54,882 nucleotides of DNA from Pontibacillus marinus BH030004 = DSM 16465 (GTDB lineage: Bacteria; Bacillota; Bacilli; Bacillales; BH030062): positions 1-54,882 of the forward strand of contig NZ_AULJ01000040.1 in the NCBI RefSeq assembly GCF_000425225.1, read 5' to 3'. The notes below the pieces were generated by a model. It was not told where the DNA came from, searched no databases, and saw only the letters and a program-made list of their open reading frames with translations. Below, piece after piece: positions 1-7,102 of this stretch; the stretch's first letter is position 1, and every line of letters starts with the position of its first letter. The position numbers were made by a program, and so were the translations under genes.

Positions 1-192
1 AAGGTGGGCTGTGGAACGGGTTGACTCCAGCGGAAGAACGGAGTGACGAGACCCCGCAGAGAGCTTGCGAATGAGGAGGCTCGGCGCTTCGTCCGCAGGA
101 AAGCAACCCGTTCCACAGCCCGCCGATCTGCAAAAAAGCAACGGAACCATACGCACTTTATCTCGAAACCAAGTCTTCAAGATAAGGGGGCT
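1..192. repeat. Large palindromic dispersed repeat, copy A (cut by window edge)
   Basis: A perfect 18-bp inverted pair GGGCTGTGGAACGGGTTG / its complement brackets a core containing GACGAGACCCCGCAG and GAGGAGGCTCGGC. Outside it lies AAGCAACGGAACC and a terminus that reads TTATCTCGAAACCAAGTC then AAGATAAGGGGGCT. The same sequence, inverted, occurs at 5238-5516, and a diverged relative occurs at 5521-5880 and 54558-54882. No protein-coding content is evident. I infer a non-autonomous, hairpin-forming intergenic element; its family name is unknown to me. Confidence 0.85.
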
Positions 193-204
193 TTTCTGGA
201 AGAA

Positions 205-248
205 GAAATAAAATAAAAGAGCACTCCACTTAAGGAGTGCTCTCTTTT
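205..248 (-). terminator. Terminator of sspE-like gene
   Basis: A perfect 10-bp stem (AGAGCACTCC with GGAGTGCTCT, 6-nt loop) at 218-243 is followed on the minus strand by a T-rich tract. It lies about 50 nt past the spore protein stop. A short T run on the other side could make it work in both directions. Confidence 0.85.
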
Positions 249-295
249 AGGAAGGTCGTAGAGAATTCGGGGGTAACGACTTTCCGTTTATCGTG

Positions 296-499
296 TTACT
301 GTTGGTTTTTCTTTTGTGCAGACTGTTGGTTCTGTTGCTTAACACGTTGCACATCAGTTTTGCTCTGAGCAAATTCAGCACCGTATTGGCCTTGACCTTG
401 CTGAGCTTGTTGGTTCTGTTGTTTCACGTGTTGAACGTTAGTACCAGCAGCTGTTTGGTTTTGTTGTTGCTGTTGTTGCTGTTGTTGTTTTTTAGCCAT
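296..499 (-). CDS. sspE: Gamma-type small acid-soluble spore protein
   Basis: This 67-residue protein is a gamma-type SASP, an amino acid storage protein packed in the spore core and degraded at germination. After a glutamine tract (MAKKQQQQ...) it has two diverged repeats of the type TNVQHVKQQNQQ and TDVQRVKQQNQQ, the second preceded by YGAEFAQSK, which resembles the GPR protease cleavage motif. It is made almost entirely of Q, N, K and A, as the family is. I start it at 499 because GGAGGTGAT sits 4 nt upstream; a longer reading from 532 has no such site. Gamma SASPs are normally forespore sigma-G dependent, but I see no convincing sigma-G promoter. The neighbours (yfhS, mutY, yfhP) match the B. 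subtilis sspE neighbourhood. The polyglutamine stretch is encoded by near-pure CAA/CAG repeats and may vary in length. Confidence 0.92.
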   Translation of the reverse strand: MAKKQQQQQQQQQNQTAAGTNVQHVKQQNQQAQQGQGQYGAEFAQSKTDVQRVKQQNQQSAQKKNQQ

Positions 500-650
500 C
501 TTAATCACCTCCGCAACAATTAGATTGTGCAAAATCGCAGAGGTTATCCAAAAAAATTAAAACCCATTTATAACCAATAAAGATAAACCGTTCCATGATT
601 GAATAGAACCCTTACCATCGACAAAACATATAGGTAAGGAGGGGTGCAAC

Positions 651-875
651 ATGTATGTAGGCCGCGATATGACAGAGCTAACCATGACCAAAAAGGATGA
701 CTGGAGCGACTCTGAACTTACCTACTTTCAACATGCTTTAAGTCAAATGGTGCCTTATTTGAATTCAGAAGGTACCACCATCTTACGAGAAATTAATCAT
801 GAAATCGAAAGTCGCGGAGGCCTTAGTCGTAAAGAAGCAACTTGGACCTCAGGCACACGACCAATCAGCGATTAG
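651..875 (+). CDS. yfhS: YfhS-like small protein
   Basis: A 74-residue soluble protein starting MYVGRDMTEL with a strong ribosome binding site (AAGGAGG, 651 start). It has no membrane segment or signal. The N-terminus and its place between the sspE-like gene and mutY match B. subtilis YfhS, a small protein whose loss has been linked to sporulation; that role is known only from the relative. The middle contains an acidic segment (DDWSDSELTYF) and ends with ESRGGLSRKEATW. It is transcribed away from sspE and convergently with mutY, whose stop lies only 8 nt away, with no clear terminator between them. Confidence 0.75.
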   Translation: MYVGRDMTELTMTKKDDWSDSELTYFQHALSQMVPYLNSEGTTILREINHEIESRGGLSRKEATWTSGTRPISD

Positions 876-883
876 TTTACCGT

Positions 884-1966
884 TTACAGAATGTGCTTCA
901 TGATTTTCTGATGAGATACTGGGAATGGAAGTTGTTGCAGTTCTTCTTTTGTAACAAAACGGGCGTCTTCATGTTCAAGTGTCCCGTTTTGGGCTACTCC
1001 TGTGACAACTTCTAAATCCCAAATAACATGGGAGAATGTGTGTTTTAACGTATCCATTGTTGTGCCAAATGCAACATCAATTCCATATTCATGATGGAAC
1101 CATTGCTGAATTTTGTTTCGATCATACTCATGCAATGGCATCATTGGGAACTGCCACATATTTGCTAGTAAACCTTCATCTGATCGTTTTTGTACAACAT
1201 AACGTCCCATTCCATCTTGGACTAGTACAACAATGTAAGGAACACGTTTTTGTTTCTTTTGAGATGATTTAATAGGCAATTCCTTTTCCTTCCCTTCATG
1301 AAAAGCTCGGCAATGTTCTTGAACTGGGCATAACATACATGATGGATTTTTCGGTGTACATACAATAGCTCCTAACTCCATCAAACCCTGATTAAATGCT
1401 GAGGGATTCTCTTCTGAAATAGTTTCCCTAATAATCGACTCAAAAATCTTCCTTGTTGCAGGTTTTGCAATATCATCTTCAATCATTAATATTCGAGAAA
1501 GGACTCGCATCACATTTCCATCAACAGCTGGAGAGGGAATATTATACGCTATGCTTAAAATGGCTCCCCTTGTATAAGGACCTACGCCTTTTAAAGCACC
1601 TAGCTCTTTCTCATTATCAGGGACTTTGCTGTCATAAGAGTGAACAACTTCACGGACAGCCGTTTGTAAATTCCGTGCACGGGAATAGTACCCTAAGCCC
1701 TCCCATGCTTTTAATACATCTTGCTCGTCCGCTTCAGCTAGCGCATTTGGTGTAGGGAATTTCTCCATAAAATGATTAAAATAAGGAATAACCGTATCAA
1801 CACGAGTTTGCTGAAGCATAATTTCGGATACCCATACTTTATAAGGGTCTTGATCTTGTCTCCAAGGAAGCTCTCTTTGCTCTTGTTTAAACCAATGGAT
1901 AAGGTCTTGTTGAAATTGTTGTTTATCAAAACCTTCAAGGATTTTTACAGTTTGTTCATTTTTCAC
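884..1966 (-). CDS. mutY: A/G-specific adenine DNA glycosylase MutY
   Basis: MutY removes adenine mispaired with 8-oxoguanine. The roughly 360-residue product has the helix-hairpin-helix GPD fold (LGALKGVGPYTRGAI) followed by the catalytic aspartate in VDGNVMR. The QQTRV motif lies earlier, and the 4Fe-4S ligands have the expected C-x6-C-x2-C-x5-C spacing (from CTPKNPSC). A C-terminal NUDIX-like 8-oxoG recognition domain includes YVVQKRSDEGLLANMWQFP. I take a GTG start at 1966 because AAGGGTGA lies 5 nt upstream; the longer reading to 2050 runs into the divergent yfhP leader and adds unconserved residues. Length is close to the B. subtilis enzyme. The gene diverges from yfhP, as in B. subtilis where the two are neighbours. 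Confidence 0.95.
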   Translation of the reverse strand: MKNEQTVKILEGFDKQQFQQDLIHWFKQEQRELPWRQDQDPYKVWVSEIMLQQTRVDTVIPYFNHFMEKFPTPNALAEADEQDVLKAWEGLGYYSRARNLQTAVREVVHSYDSKVPDNEKELGALKGVGPYTRGAILSIAYNIPSPAVDGNVMRVLSRILMIEDDIAKPATRKIFESIIRETISEENPSAFNQGLMELGAIVCTPKNPSCMLCPVQEHCRAFHEGKEKELPIKSSQKKQKRVPYIVVLVQDGMGRYVVQKRSDEGLLANMWQFPMMPLHEYDRNKIQQWFHHEYGIDVAFGTTMDTLKHTFSHVIWDLEVVTGVAQNGTLEHEDARFVTKEELQQLPFPVSHQKIMKHIL

Positions 1967-2066
1967 TACGTTCACCCTTTTTGTTACAATTAGAACATTC
2001 AAATGATTATATGGCTTTATTACTTTTATATACCATCCCACATACCTCAAAGGAGGAAACCTATAA

Positions 2067-3047
2067 ATGGATACAGGTACCCATACTGTAATGGGGGTTG
2101 CCCTTGGTGGCTTAGCAACATTAGATCCAGCTGTTCAACAAGACCCAATGCTATTTAATGCTGTTTTTGTAGGCACCATGATTGGATCCCAAGCTCCAGA
2201 CTTAGATACTGTATTAAAACTAAGAAATAATGCCGTCTATATTCGAAATCACCGCGGAATAACCCATTCTATTCCTGCTATTTTATTATGGGGAATCGGA
2301 CTTTCAGGAGGTATTTTTGCTTTTTACCCTCAAGTAGACTTTTTCCATTTATGGCTGTGGACTTTCTTAGCTGTCATTTTACACGTATTGGTTGATGTGT
2401 TTAATGCTTATGGTACACAGGCTTATCGCCCATTTACCAAACGATGGGTAGCATATGGGTTTATCAATACGTTTGACCCATACATCTTCCTTCTTCATGT
2501 AGTTGGAATTATCGCTTGGTTATTAGGAGCAAACCCTGGTTATACGTTTCTCATTTTGTATTTTGTGATCATACTGTATTACTTGAAGCGTTACTTTGAC
2601 AAGCGCCAAATGGTAAAAGAGATCCAAAACTATTATACAAATGTGGAACAAATTGTTACTTCCCCAACAATCCGTCATAACATTTGGCGCATTGCCATCA
2701 CCACAAGAGATCATTTTTATGTAGGTCGTGCTGAAAATGGTCACATTGAGATTATTGACCAATTTTATCGTAAGCCGTTACCTGACATCCCACTCATGGA
2801 TAAAGCGATTCAGGACGAAAACCTTGCTGCCTTTTTGTCATTTTCGCCTGTTTATCGTTGGGAGGTCGATGAATTTGATGACTATACAGAAGTTCGCTTT
2901 ATCGACTTACGTTACCGTTCAAAAGGGAGATATCCTTTCGTAGCCGTTGTTACACTCGATGATGACCATAACATCCTATCTTCTTACACTGGATGGATTT
3001 TCTCTGAAGAGAAACTGCAGAAAAAATTGGATGCTGTACCGACCTGA
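2067..3047 (+). CDS. yfhP: YfhP-type membrane-bound metal-dependent hydrolase (DUF457)
   Basis: A 326-residue membrane protein of the DUF457 / LexA-binding inner membrane-associated hydrolase group, named after B. subtilis YfhP. The N-terminus carries the family histidines and acidic residues (DTGTHTVMG, GSQAPDLDTV, HRGITHS, LHVLVDVFNAYGTQ). About four hydrophobic segments fall between residues 70 and 180. The C-terminal 130 residues are soluble. YfhP in B. subtilis has been reported as a negative regulator of yfhP-neighbour genes, but its biochemical role is unsettled. AAGGAGGAAACC provides the ribosome binding site. A bidirectional terminator follows. Confidence 0.88.
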   Translation: MDTGTHTVMGVALGGLATLDPAVQQDPMLFNAVFVGTMIGSQAPDLDTVLKLRNNAVYIRNHRGITHSIPAILLWGIGLSGGIFAFYPQVDFFHLWLWTFLAVILHVLVDVFNAYGTQAYRPFTKRWVAYGFINTFDPYIFLLHVVGIIAWLLGANPGYTFLILYFVIILYYLKRYFDKRQMVKEIQNYYTNVEQIVTSPTIRHNIWRIAITTRDHFYVGRAENGHIEIIDQFYRKPLPDIPLMDKAIQDENLAAFLSFSPVYRWEVDEFDDYTEVRFIDLRYRSKGRYPFVAVVTLDDDHNILSSYTGWIFSEEKLQKKLDAVPT

Positions 3048-3065
3048 AAAGATTGATCTGCAATA

Positions 3066-3107
3066 TAAAATCCTACCGCTCTGAAATAGAGCGGTAGGAT
3101 TTTTTCG
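3066..3107. terminator. Bidirectional terminator between yfhP and yfhJ
   Basis: A 12-bp perfect stem (ATCCTACCGCTC with its complement, 7-nt loop) at 3070-3100 is flanked by T-runs on either strand. It sits between the convergent yfhP and yfhJ stops. Confidence 0.9.
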
Positions 3108-3112
3108 TTTTT

Positions 3113-3382
3113 TTAATGCAATCTGCGGTCCTCATCTTGCAATAAATGCTCATATCTTGGGTTATTTGAAACAAAGTCATGAAGGCGCGGGCCATAGCTA
3201 TTAATCCATTGCGTTACAATACGCTCTGTAACTTCTTTCCCTTCATATTCACGACCAGCTTTTGCACGTGTCGTTTCAAAATCTTCCCACAAATATTCAA
3301 CCCAAATACGCGCTTGCGTCATAGACAATTCATTATTCATATCGCAAAGACGATTGGCTAATCGTTCAAAAATATCTTCCAT
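3113..3382 (-). CDS. yfhJ: YfhJ family protein (WVELL domain)
   Basis: An 89-residue soluble protein matching the YfhJ / WVELL family: [16 protein letters not shown], then [23 protein letters not shown], corresponding to the WVE-L-W-ED core that names the domain. Function is unknown in any species. The start at 3382 has GAGGTGATTGAC directly upstream; eight extra residues are possible upstream but lack a ribosome binding site. It diverges from sspK, as in B. subtilis where yfhJ and sspK are neighbours. Predicted cytosolic, highly charged, no cysteines beyond one. Confidence 0.88.
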   Translation of the reverse strand: MEDIFERLANRLCDMNNELSMTQARIWVEYLWEDFETTRAKAGREYEGKEVTERIVTQWINSYGPRLHDFVSNNPRYEHLLQDEDRRLH

Positions 3383-3426
3383 GTCAATCACCTCTATTGT
3401 TTCCAACTTTCCTCTCCCATTGTATC

Positions 3427-3480
3427 ACATATGTCCTGCAGTTGATGAACATACTAATCATACACCTCAAAAAAGGTGTA
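3427..3480 (+). promoter_or_regulatory. Sigma-G-type promoter and leader hairpin of sspK
   Basis: ACATA at 3427-3431, an 18-nt spacer and CATACTA at 3450-3456 match the forespore sigma-G pattern (GHATR, 18, CATNHTA) with one mismatch in the -35. A perfect 7-bp inverted repeat (TACACCT, 6-nt loop, AGGTGTA) at 3461-3480 starts at the predicted transcription start and could form a 5' mRNA hairpin. Confidence 0.65.
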
Positions 3481-3513
3481 CATGCGAACAGTTATAGGCT
3501 GGAGGTATTTTGT

Positions 3514-3666
3514 ATGGTACGAAATAAAACTGTGCATTTCCCAGAGGAGAAACCTAATGGTGAACCTCAAGCAAAACCCGCATACGCTTCCAAACGAGCG
3601 AACGGAACGATCAACACCCGTCCTCAGGAACGCATGCGTAAATCTTCCCAACGTACAGATTCTTAG
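3514..3666 (+). CDS. sspK: Small acid-soluble spore protein K
   Basis: A 50-residue protein whose sequence closely follows B. subtilis Ssp[13 protein letters not shown] near the start, [19 protein letters not shown] in the middle. SspK is a minor SASP made in the forespore and found in the spore core. The start at 3514 is preceded by GGAGG 8 nt away. A sigma-G-like promoter lies at 3427-3456. It is followed 13 nt later by a second small gene that is probably co-transcribed. Confidence 0.9.
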   Translation: MVRNKTVHFPEEKPNGEPQAKPAYASKRANGTINTRPQERMRKSSQRTDS

Positions 3667-3679
3667 GAGGGATCCTGTT

Positions 3680-3856
3680 ATGGCCAATAATAAACCGGAA
3701 AAACGACCAGATAAGAAGTTTTTCAAGAATTTATACAGCGACCCTTTCCAATCACCACGCGCTAACCCAAAACATGCATTCGATCAAGTGAATGGTGAGA
3801 CACAACAAACGCAAGCTGAGTATATTACGCAGGTTCAAATGCGTAAACGTTCTTAG
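3680..3856 (+). CDS. YpzG-like small protein
   Basis: A 58-residue basic protein with a strong ribosome binding site (AGGAGGGAT). The core DPFQSPRANPKHAFDQVNGE resembles the YpzG-like family of small Bacillus proteins, whose function is unknown. It lies 13 nt after sspK in the same direction and ends at a good terminator, so it is probably expressed with sspK during late sporulation; that is inference. No membrane segment or cysteine is present. Confidence 0.7.
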   Translation: MANNKPEKRPDKKFFKNLYSDPFQSPRANPKHAFDQVNGETQQTQAEYITQVQMRKRS

Positions 3857-3908
3857 CTCGTCCACCGCTTTGTCGAATTTAAATTAAAACGTAACATCTA
3901 CTGGGCTG

Positions 3909-3942
3909 AAAAAGGGGAGGTCTTTTACCTCTCCTTTTTTAT
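3909..3942 (+). terminator. Terminator of sspK transcript
   Basis: AGGGGAGGT pairs with ACCTCTCCT around a 4-6 nt loop and is followed by a T-run. It abuts the stop of the convergent TetR gene and may serve it too. Confidence 0.8.
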
Positions 3943-4550
3943 TTCATGATAAAATTGATTTTCTTTTTTATACCTTGTCGAAACTGCTCTTCTGTATGAC
4001 TTTCCTGATAAATATAAATGAGGAATTCAAAGGCAAGCGTGCTATAAATCGTTTCCGCTGCCTGGACCGAATCAAATGAGTCATCTAAGACACGCTTCCC
4101 TTTTAAATCATCAAGAAATTCAATCAAATCATCTACAAATAAAAAATCTAGTTGGATGAACTTTTTTATCATTTCGGGCTTCGATTTAGCTAAAGATAAC
4201 CCAAGTGACATTACTTCTTTCATCATTTTCTTTCCAAACAAACGATAACTGTTTAAACGATTCATAATGTAGTCATAAACAATCTCTGATGCAGCTTTAT
4301 TCAAATCCGTCTTGGCAAAAGTTATTTCTTTGGGATCTTGATCTAACTGAAACTCATTTGCCAGCACTTCAATAAACAAATCACTCTTTGATTCAAAAAC
4401 CTTAAGAATTTCGCTTTCTTTAAGATCCGTTTCTTGTGCAATTTGATCAAGAGAAGTTTCCTCGAATCCTTGATTTATAAATAACGGCTTAGCAGCACTT
4501 AAGATAACCTCTCTTTGCTTTTCTTTAGTACTTTTAAAACCAATCCCCAT
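3939..4550 (-). CDS. TetR/AcrR family transcriptional regulator
   Basis: About 203 residues. The N-terminus has the TetR helix-turn-helix: KEKQREVILSAAKPLFINQG then FEETSLDQIAQETDLKESEI and VFESKSDLFIEVLA. The C-terminal 140 residues form the ligand and dimer domain, whose inducer cannot be read from sequence. I use the ATG at 4550, 8 nt after AAGGAG, rather than a GTG at 4559. It is a single gene between sspK and ptsH with no adjacent efflux gene, so its target is unclear. Confidence 0.88.
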   Translation of the reverse strand: MGIGFKSTKEKQREVILSAAKPLFINQGFEETSLDQIAQETDLKESEILKVFESKSDLFIEVLANEFQLDQDPKEITFAKTDLNKAASEIVYDYIMNRLNSYRLFGKKMMKEVMSLGLSLAKSKPEMIKKFIQLDFLFVDDLIEFLDDLKGKRVLDDSFDSVQAAETIYSTLAFEFLIYIYQESHTEEQFRQGIKKKINFIMK

Positions 4551-4632
4551 TGCCCCCACTCCTTATTTCGGAACTATGTTTATCATAACAAAATTAGGTA
4601 AGGAGAAAAATGTAGATACTTATTCCATGAAT

Positions 4633-4671
4633 GAAATAAAAAAAGCAGCCCCTATAAAAAGAGCTGCTACC
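4633..4671 (-). terminator. Terminator of ptsH
   Basis: On the minus strand AGCAGCTC pairs with GGGCTGCT (one G-U) and is followed by seven T residues, about 10 nt past the ptsH stop. Confidence 0.85.
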
Positions 4672-4680
4672 ATAAACTTA

Positions 4681-4947
4681 TTATTCACCTAGACCTTGGT
4701 CTTTAACAACGTTGATAATTGCTTCAAGTGCTTCGTCTTCGTCGCTACCTTCAGCTTTGAATGTAACCTCTGCACCAGATGGGATACCTAGAGACATGAT
4801 TCCCATGATGGATTTTAAGTTTACATCTTTACCATTGTACTCAAGATTGATGTCTGCTTTGTATTTCCCTGCTTCTTGAACAAGTACTGTTGCTGGACGT
4901 GCGTGAACACCGTCGTTCGCTGTAATTTTAACCGTTTGTTGTGCCAT
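4681..4947 (-). CDS. ptsH: HPr phosphocarrier protein
   Basis: HPr carries phosphate between enzyme I and the sugar-specific PTS enzymes. The 88-residue product has the active-site histidine in GVHARPA, which separates it from Crh (where that residue is Gln), and the regulatory serine in LKSIMGIMSLG that HPr kinase modifies for catabolite control. Start at 4947 is preceded by AGGAGAG. The gene stands alone, whereas ptsH is usually followed by ptsI; here it ends with its own terminator. A promoter with a perfect TATAAT and an overlapping palindrome lies upstream. Confidence 0.92.
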   Translation of the reverse strand: MAQQTVKITANDGVHARPATVLVQEAGKYKADINLEYNGKDVNLKSIMGIMSLGIPSGAEVTFKAEGSDEDEALEAIINVVKDQGLGE

Positions 4948-4989
4948 GAAAAATCTCTCCTTTATAAAAATGTTATGCATGAACTTCCT

Positions 4990-5020
4990 ATTATAGCTTC
5001 TACCCTATTAGGGTAACCGA
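4990..5020 (-). promoter_or_regulatory. ptsH promoter with palindromic operator
   Basis: On the minus strand a perfect TATAAT (4990-4995 on the plus strand) lies about 45 nt before the ptsH start. A perfect 15-bp palindrome TACCCTATTAGGGTA at 5001-5015 fills the spacer and -35 area, so a bound protein would block RNA polymerase. The cognate regulator is unknown. A cre-like site, ATGGAAACGATTCCC, lies further up at 5113-5127. Confidence 0.55.
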
Positions 5021-5237
5021 TAAAGAAGTTATTATTGTGTAATGTTTTTACCAACAATAAATATGCGCTTTATCGAATGTATTGGAGGAATGATCCATAC
5101 TTAAATATGTATATGGAAACGATTCCCTTTCTGTCTTTAGTGTGTCAAAACACTAAAAAATTATAAAATACCCATGAAGAAAATGCAACCGACTTCAAAA
5201 ATTCTTCACAAAAAAGCTTCTATTCTTACTTCATTAT

Positions 5238-5516
5238 AGCCCCCTTATCTTGAAGACTTGGTTTCGAGATAAAGTGCGTATGGTTCCGTTGCTTTTGTGC
5301 AGAGCGGCGGGCTGTGGAACGGGTTGCTTTCCTGCTGCCCCACACGACGTGGGGTAGTTCGGTGTTGCTACAGAAAGTAGCGGTTTTAACCGAACTTCAT
5401 TGTTAACTTTAAAGCCTCCTCATTCGCAAGCTCTCTGCGGGGTCTCGTCACTCCGTTCTTCCGCTGGAGTCAACCCGTTCCACAGCCCACCTTTACCGAA
5501 TGGTGACTAACGGAAC
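5238..5516. repeat. Palindromic dispersed repeat, copy A' (inverted)
   Basis: This is the reverse complement of the element at 1-192, nearly identical over its shared length and complete here. It starts with the shared terminus (AGCCCCCTTATCTTGAAGAC) and ends with GACTAACGGAACC. The only large difference from copy A is at the apex, where copy A has about 14 nt and this copy has about 80 nt containing two extra hairpins (5337-5395). It abuts copy B at 5521. Confidence 0.85.
5337..5395 (-). other. Two-hairpin module inside repeat A'
   Basis: Read on the minus strand: GTTCGGT, TAAAACC, the inner hairpin GCTAC-TTTCT-GTAGC, AAC, then ACCGAAC closing the outer stem, followed by TA and the hairpin CCCCAC-GTCGT-GTGGGG. 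The same module with compensatory changes is inside repeat B at 5747-5804. Confidence 0.7.
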
Positions 5517-5520
5517 CGCC

Positions 5521-5880
5521 GTAGTTCTGGGAGAGGATGTTCTGATTCCAGGTAGTATAATTCTATCATGCAAAGGTCTGAGCAGCTTCTATGACTATGA
5601 TTTCCAATACATATGAGGTGGGAAAGTCCAAATTATGGTCCGTTAGCCTCCATAATCGCGTGGAGGGAAGGAAACGGCAAACTGTCGTGGTAACAAAGGG
5701 AAGACGAGACCCCGCAGGCACGAGGAGGCTCGGCTATACTATGGAGGTTCTACTAAAACCGCCACATCATGTGGCAACGTAGAACTACCCCACGTCGTGT
5801 GGGGCAACAACAGGCTTGCCGTTTCACTGACCGGAACAAATTACTCATCAGCAACGGACTCCTCTCAGTTTCAAGTCTTC
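5521..5880. repeat. Palindromic dispersed repeat, copy B
   Basis: Its sequence is repeated, inverted, at 54558-54882. It begins GTAGTTCTGGGAGAGG, contains GGTCCGTTAGCCTCCATAA, the stem GAAACGGCAA / TTGCCGTTTC, the shared family core GACGAGACCCCGCAGGCA and ends with CAGCAACGGACTCCTC and a shortened terminus. Relative to B' it carries an insertion at the apex with the two-hairpin module. An open frame of 63 codons across it is a by-product of the repeat. Confidence 0.85.
5747..5804 (+). other. Two-hairpin module inside repeat B
   Basis: GTTCTAC, TAAAACC, GCCAC-ATCAT-GTGGC, AAC, GTAGAAC, TA, CCCCAC-GTCGT-GTGGGG. Compared with the copy in A', three outer base pairs and one inner base pair differ while pairing is kept, and the linkers and last hairpin are identical. 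Confidence 0.7.
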
Positions 5881-5921
5881 AACAATCCTGCCATATAAAT
5901 GATTAATTATTTATAATACAC

Positions 5922-5949
5922 AAGCAGCCTTTGTTACCAAAGACTGCTG
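5922..5949 (-). terminator. Possible terminator of yfhH
   Basis: On the minus strand AGCAGTCTTTG pairs with CAAAGGCTGCT around a 4-nt loop, 10 nt past the stop. The downstream T content is poor, so it may act only as a 3' stabilising hairpin. Confidence 0.6.
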
Positions 5950-5959
5950 GAAGAATACT

Positions 5960-6298
5960 TTAATTCACTTTCGGTCCAAACATTGAAATCGGCAGTGCTT
6001 CTTCACCTTGTTCACCATGAATTGCGCCATTTTGATCCTTGCGTGTCCCCCATGCAAAAACACCATTCATATAATCAATTTCAAAAAACATGCCTGGGTC
6101 ACCATCTATTTCATATACTTCACCTGATTTGAAATCTCCTGGATTCATCATATAGGATTTGGCCATAATAATTTTACGTTGATAAACCGCATACTCATTG
6201 ACCATGCCCATTTGTTCAGCTTTTCTTGCTTGTTCTGTAAGCTGCGCCACTGAATCACGAAGTTCCTCTATTGTCATATCACTATATCTTCTTTCCAT
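5960..6298 (-). CDS. yfhH: YfhH family protein (DUF1811)
   Basis: A 112-residue protein matching B. subtilis YfhH: MERRYSDMTIEELRDSVAQL, a helical N-terminal half, then an SH3-like beta C-terminal half with GEVYEIDGDPGMFFEIDYMNGVFAWG. Function is unknown. In B. subtilis the gene follows recX (yfhG), and here recX is also close, with only an SDR gene between. AGGGGTG lies 8 nt upstream of the ATG. Confidence 0.88.
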   Translation of the reverse strand: MERRYSDMTIEELRDSVAQLTEQARKAEQMGMVNEYAVYQRKIIMAKSYMMNPGDFKSGEVYEIDGDPGMFFEIDYMNGVFAWGTRKDQNGAIHGEQGEEALPISMFGPKVN

Positions 6299-6398
6299 TT
6301 TCTGAACACCCCTTTGTTTTACATTTTAGCAACGTTTGTACACAATAGAAAATGAATAATTTCAACAACAATGATCCCAACATGAGAAAGGAGCTTAC

Positions 6399-7061
6399 AT
6401 GATGGCTTATATTGCAATAACCGGAGCGGGTACAGGACTTGGTGCTGCGCTTGCAGAAGAATATGCCAAAAAAGACAACTACATTTACTTATTAGGAAGA
6501 ACAGAAGATAACTTATCCATCGTTCAACGTAACATTGAGGATGCAGGTGGAAAGTCAGAAGTGATTTTATGCGATGTTACTGAACCTGCTTCTGTCAAAG
6601 AAGCGGTCAATAAAATGGAACACCTTGATGTTCTGATTAACAATGCGGGTATTGGGGTGTTCGGTCCTGTTCAGGAATTAGATAGTACAGATATCACACT
6701 TATGATGAACACCAATATCAAAGGTACGATTTATATGACTCAGGCTGCTCTACCATTAATCCAGCCAAATGGAGGGCGTATTCTAAATATTATCTCTACA
6801 GCTGGCTTGCGTGGTAAAGTGAACGAGTCTGCTTATTGTGCAAGTAAATTTGCTCAACGTGGTTTTACAGAAAGTCTTCAAAAGGAATTTGAGGATACAA
6901 ACGTTGATGTAACAGCAGTTTATATGGGAGGAATGAACACACCATTCTGGGAGGACTCCGACCATGTCGACAACCCTTCCAAGCTAACATCTCCAATGAA
7001 TGTTGCTCAGTACATTATCGAGCATGATGATGGACGTAATGAAATTCATGTAAGTAAATAA
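6399..7061 (+). CDS. Short-chain dehydrogenase/reductase
   Basis: A 220-residue classical SDR. It has the Rossmann dinucleotide motif TGAGTGLGAALAEE near the N-terminus, NNAGIG in the middle and the catalytic serine plus YxxxK (SAYCASKFA). An arginine just after the first strand (LGRTEDN) suggests NADP(H). The substrate cannot be read from the sequence; the product is slightly short for the family at its C-terminus. RBS AAGGAG is 6 nt from the ATG. It diverges from yfhH and is convergent with recX. Confidence 0.85.
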   Translation: MMAYIAITGAGTGLGAALAEEYAKKDNYIYLLGRTEDNLSIVQRNIEDAGGKSEVILCDVTEPASVKEAVNKMEHLDVLINNAGIGVFGPVQELDSTDITLMMNTNIKGTIYMTQAALPLIQPNGGRILNIISTAGLRGKVNESAYCASKFAQRGFTESLQKEFEDTNVDVTAVYMGGMNTPFWEDSDHVDNPSKLTSPMNVAQYIIEHDDGRNEIHVSK

Positions 7062-7070
7062 GAAAAGCAA

Positions 7071-7101
7071 AAGCGCCCTGAAAATTCTCCAGGGCGTTTT
7101 C
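7071..7101. terminator. Bidirectional terminator between SDR gene and recX
   Basis: CGCCCTG pairs with CAGGGCG across a 9-nt loop, with A-rich and T-rich flanks on opposite sides. It lies between two convergent stops. Confidence 0.8.
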
Positions 7102-7102
7102 C

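Noticed and set aside
293-523. 76-residue plus-strand open frame
   Set aside because: It is the antisense of the glutamine-rich spore protein gene; Leu-rich only because CAA repeats read as TTG.
4681-4947. Crh instead of HPr
   Set aside because: The active-site His (GVHARPA) is present, whereas Crh has Gln there.
5591-5782. 63-residue open frame inside repeat B
   Set aside because: It lies wholly in the repeat, has no known domain, and the frame is not kept in copy B'.
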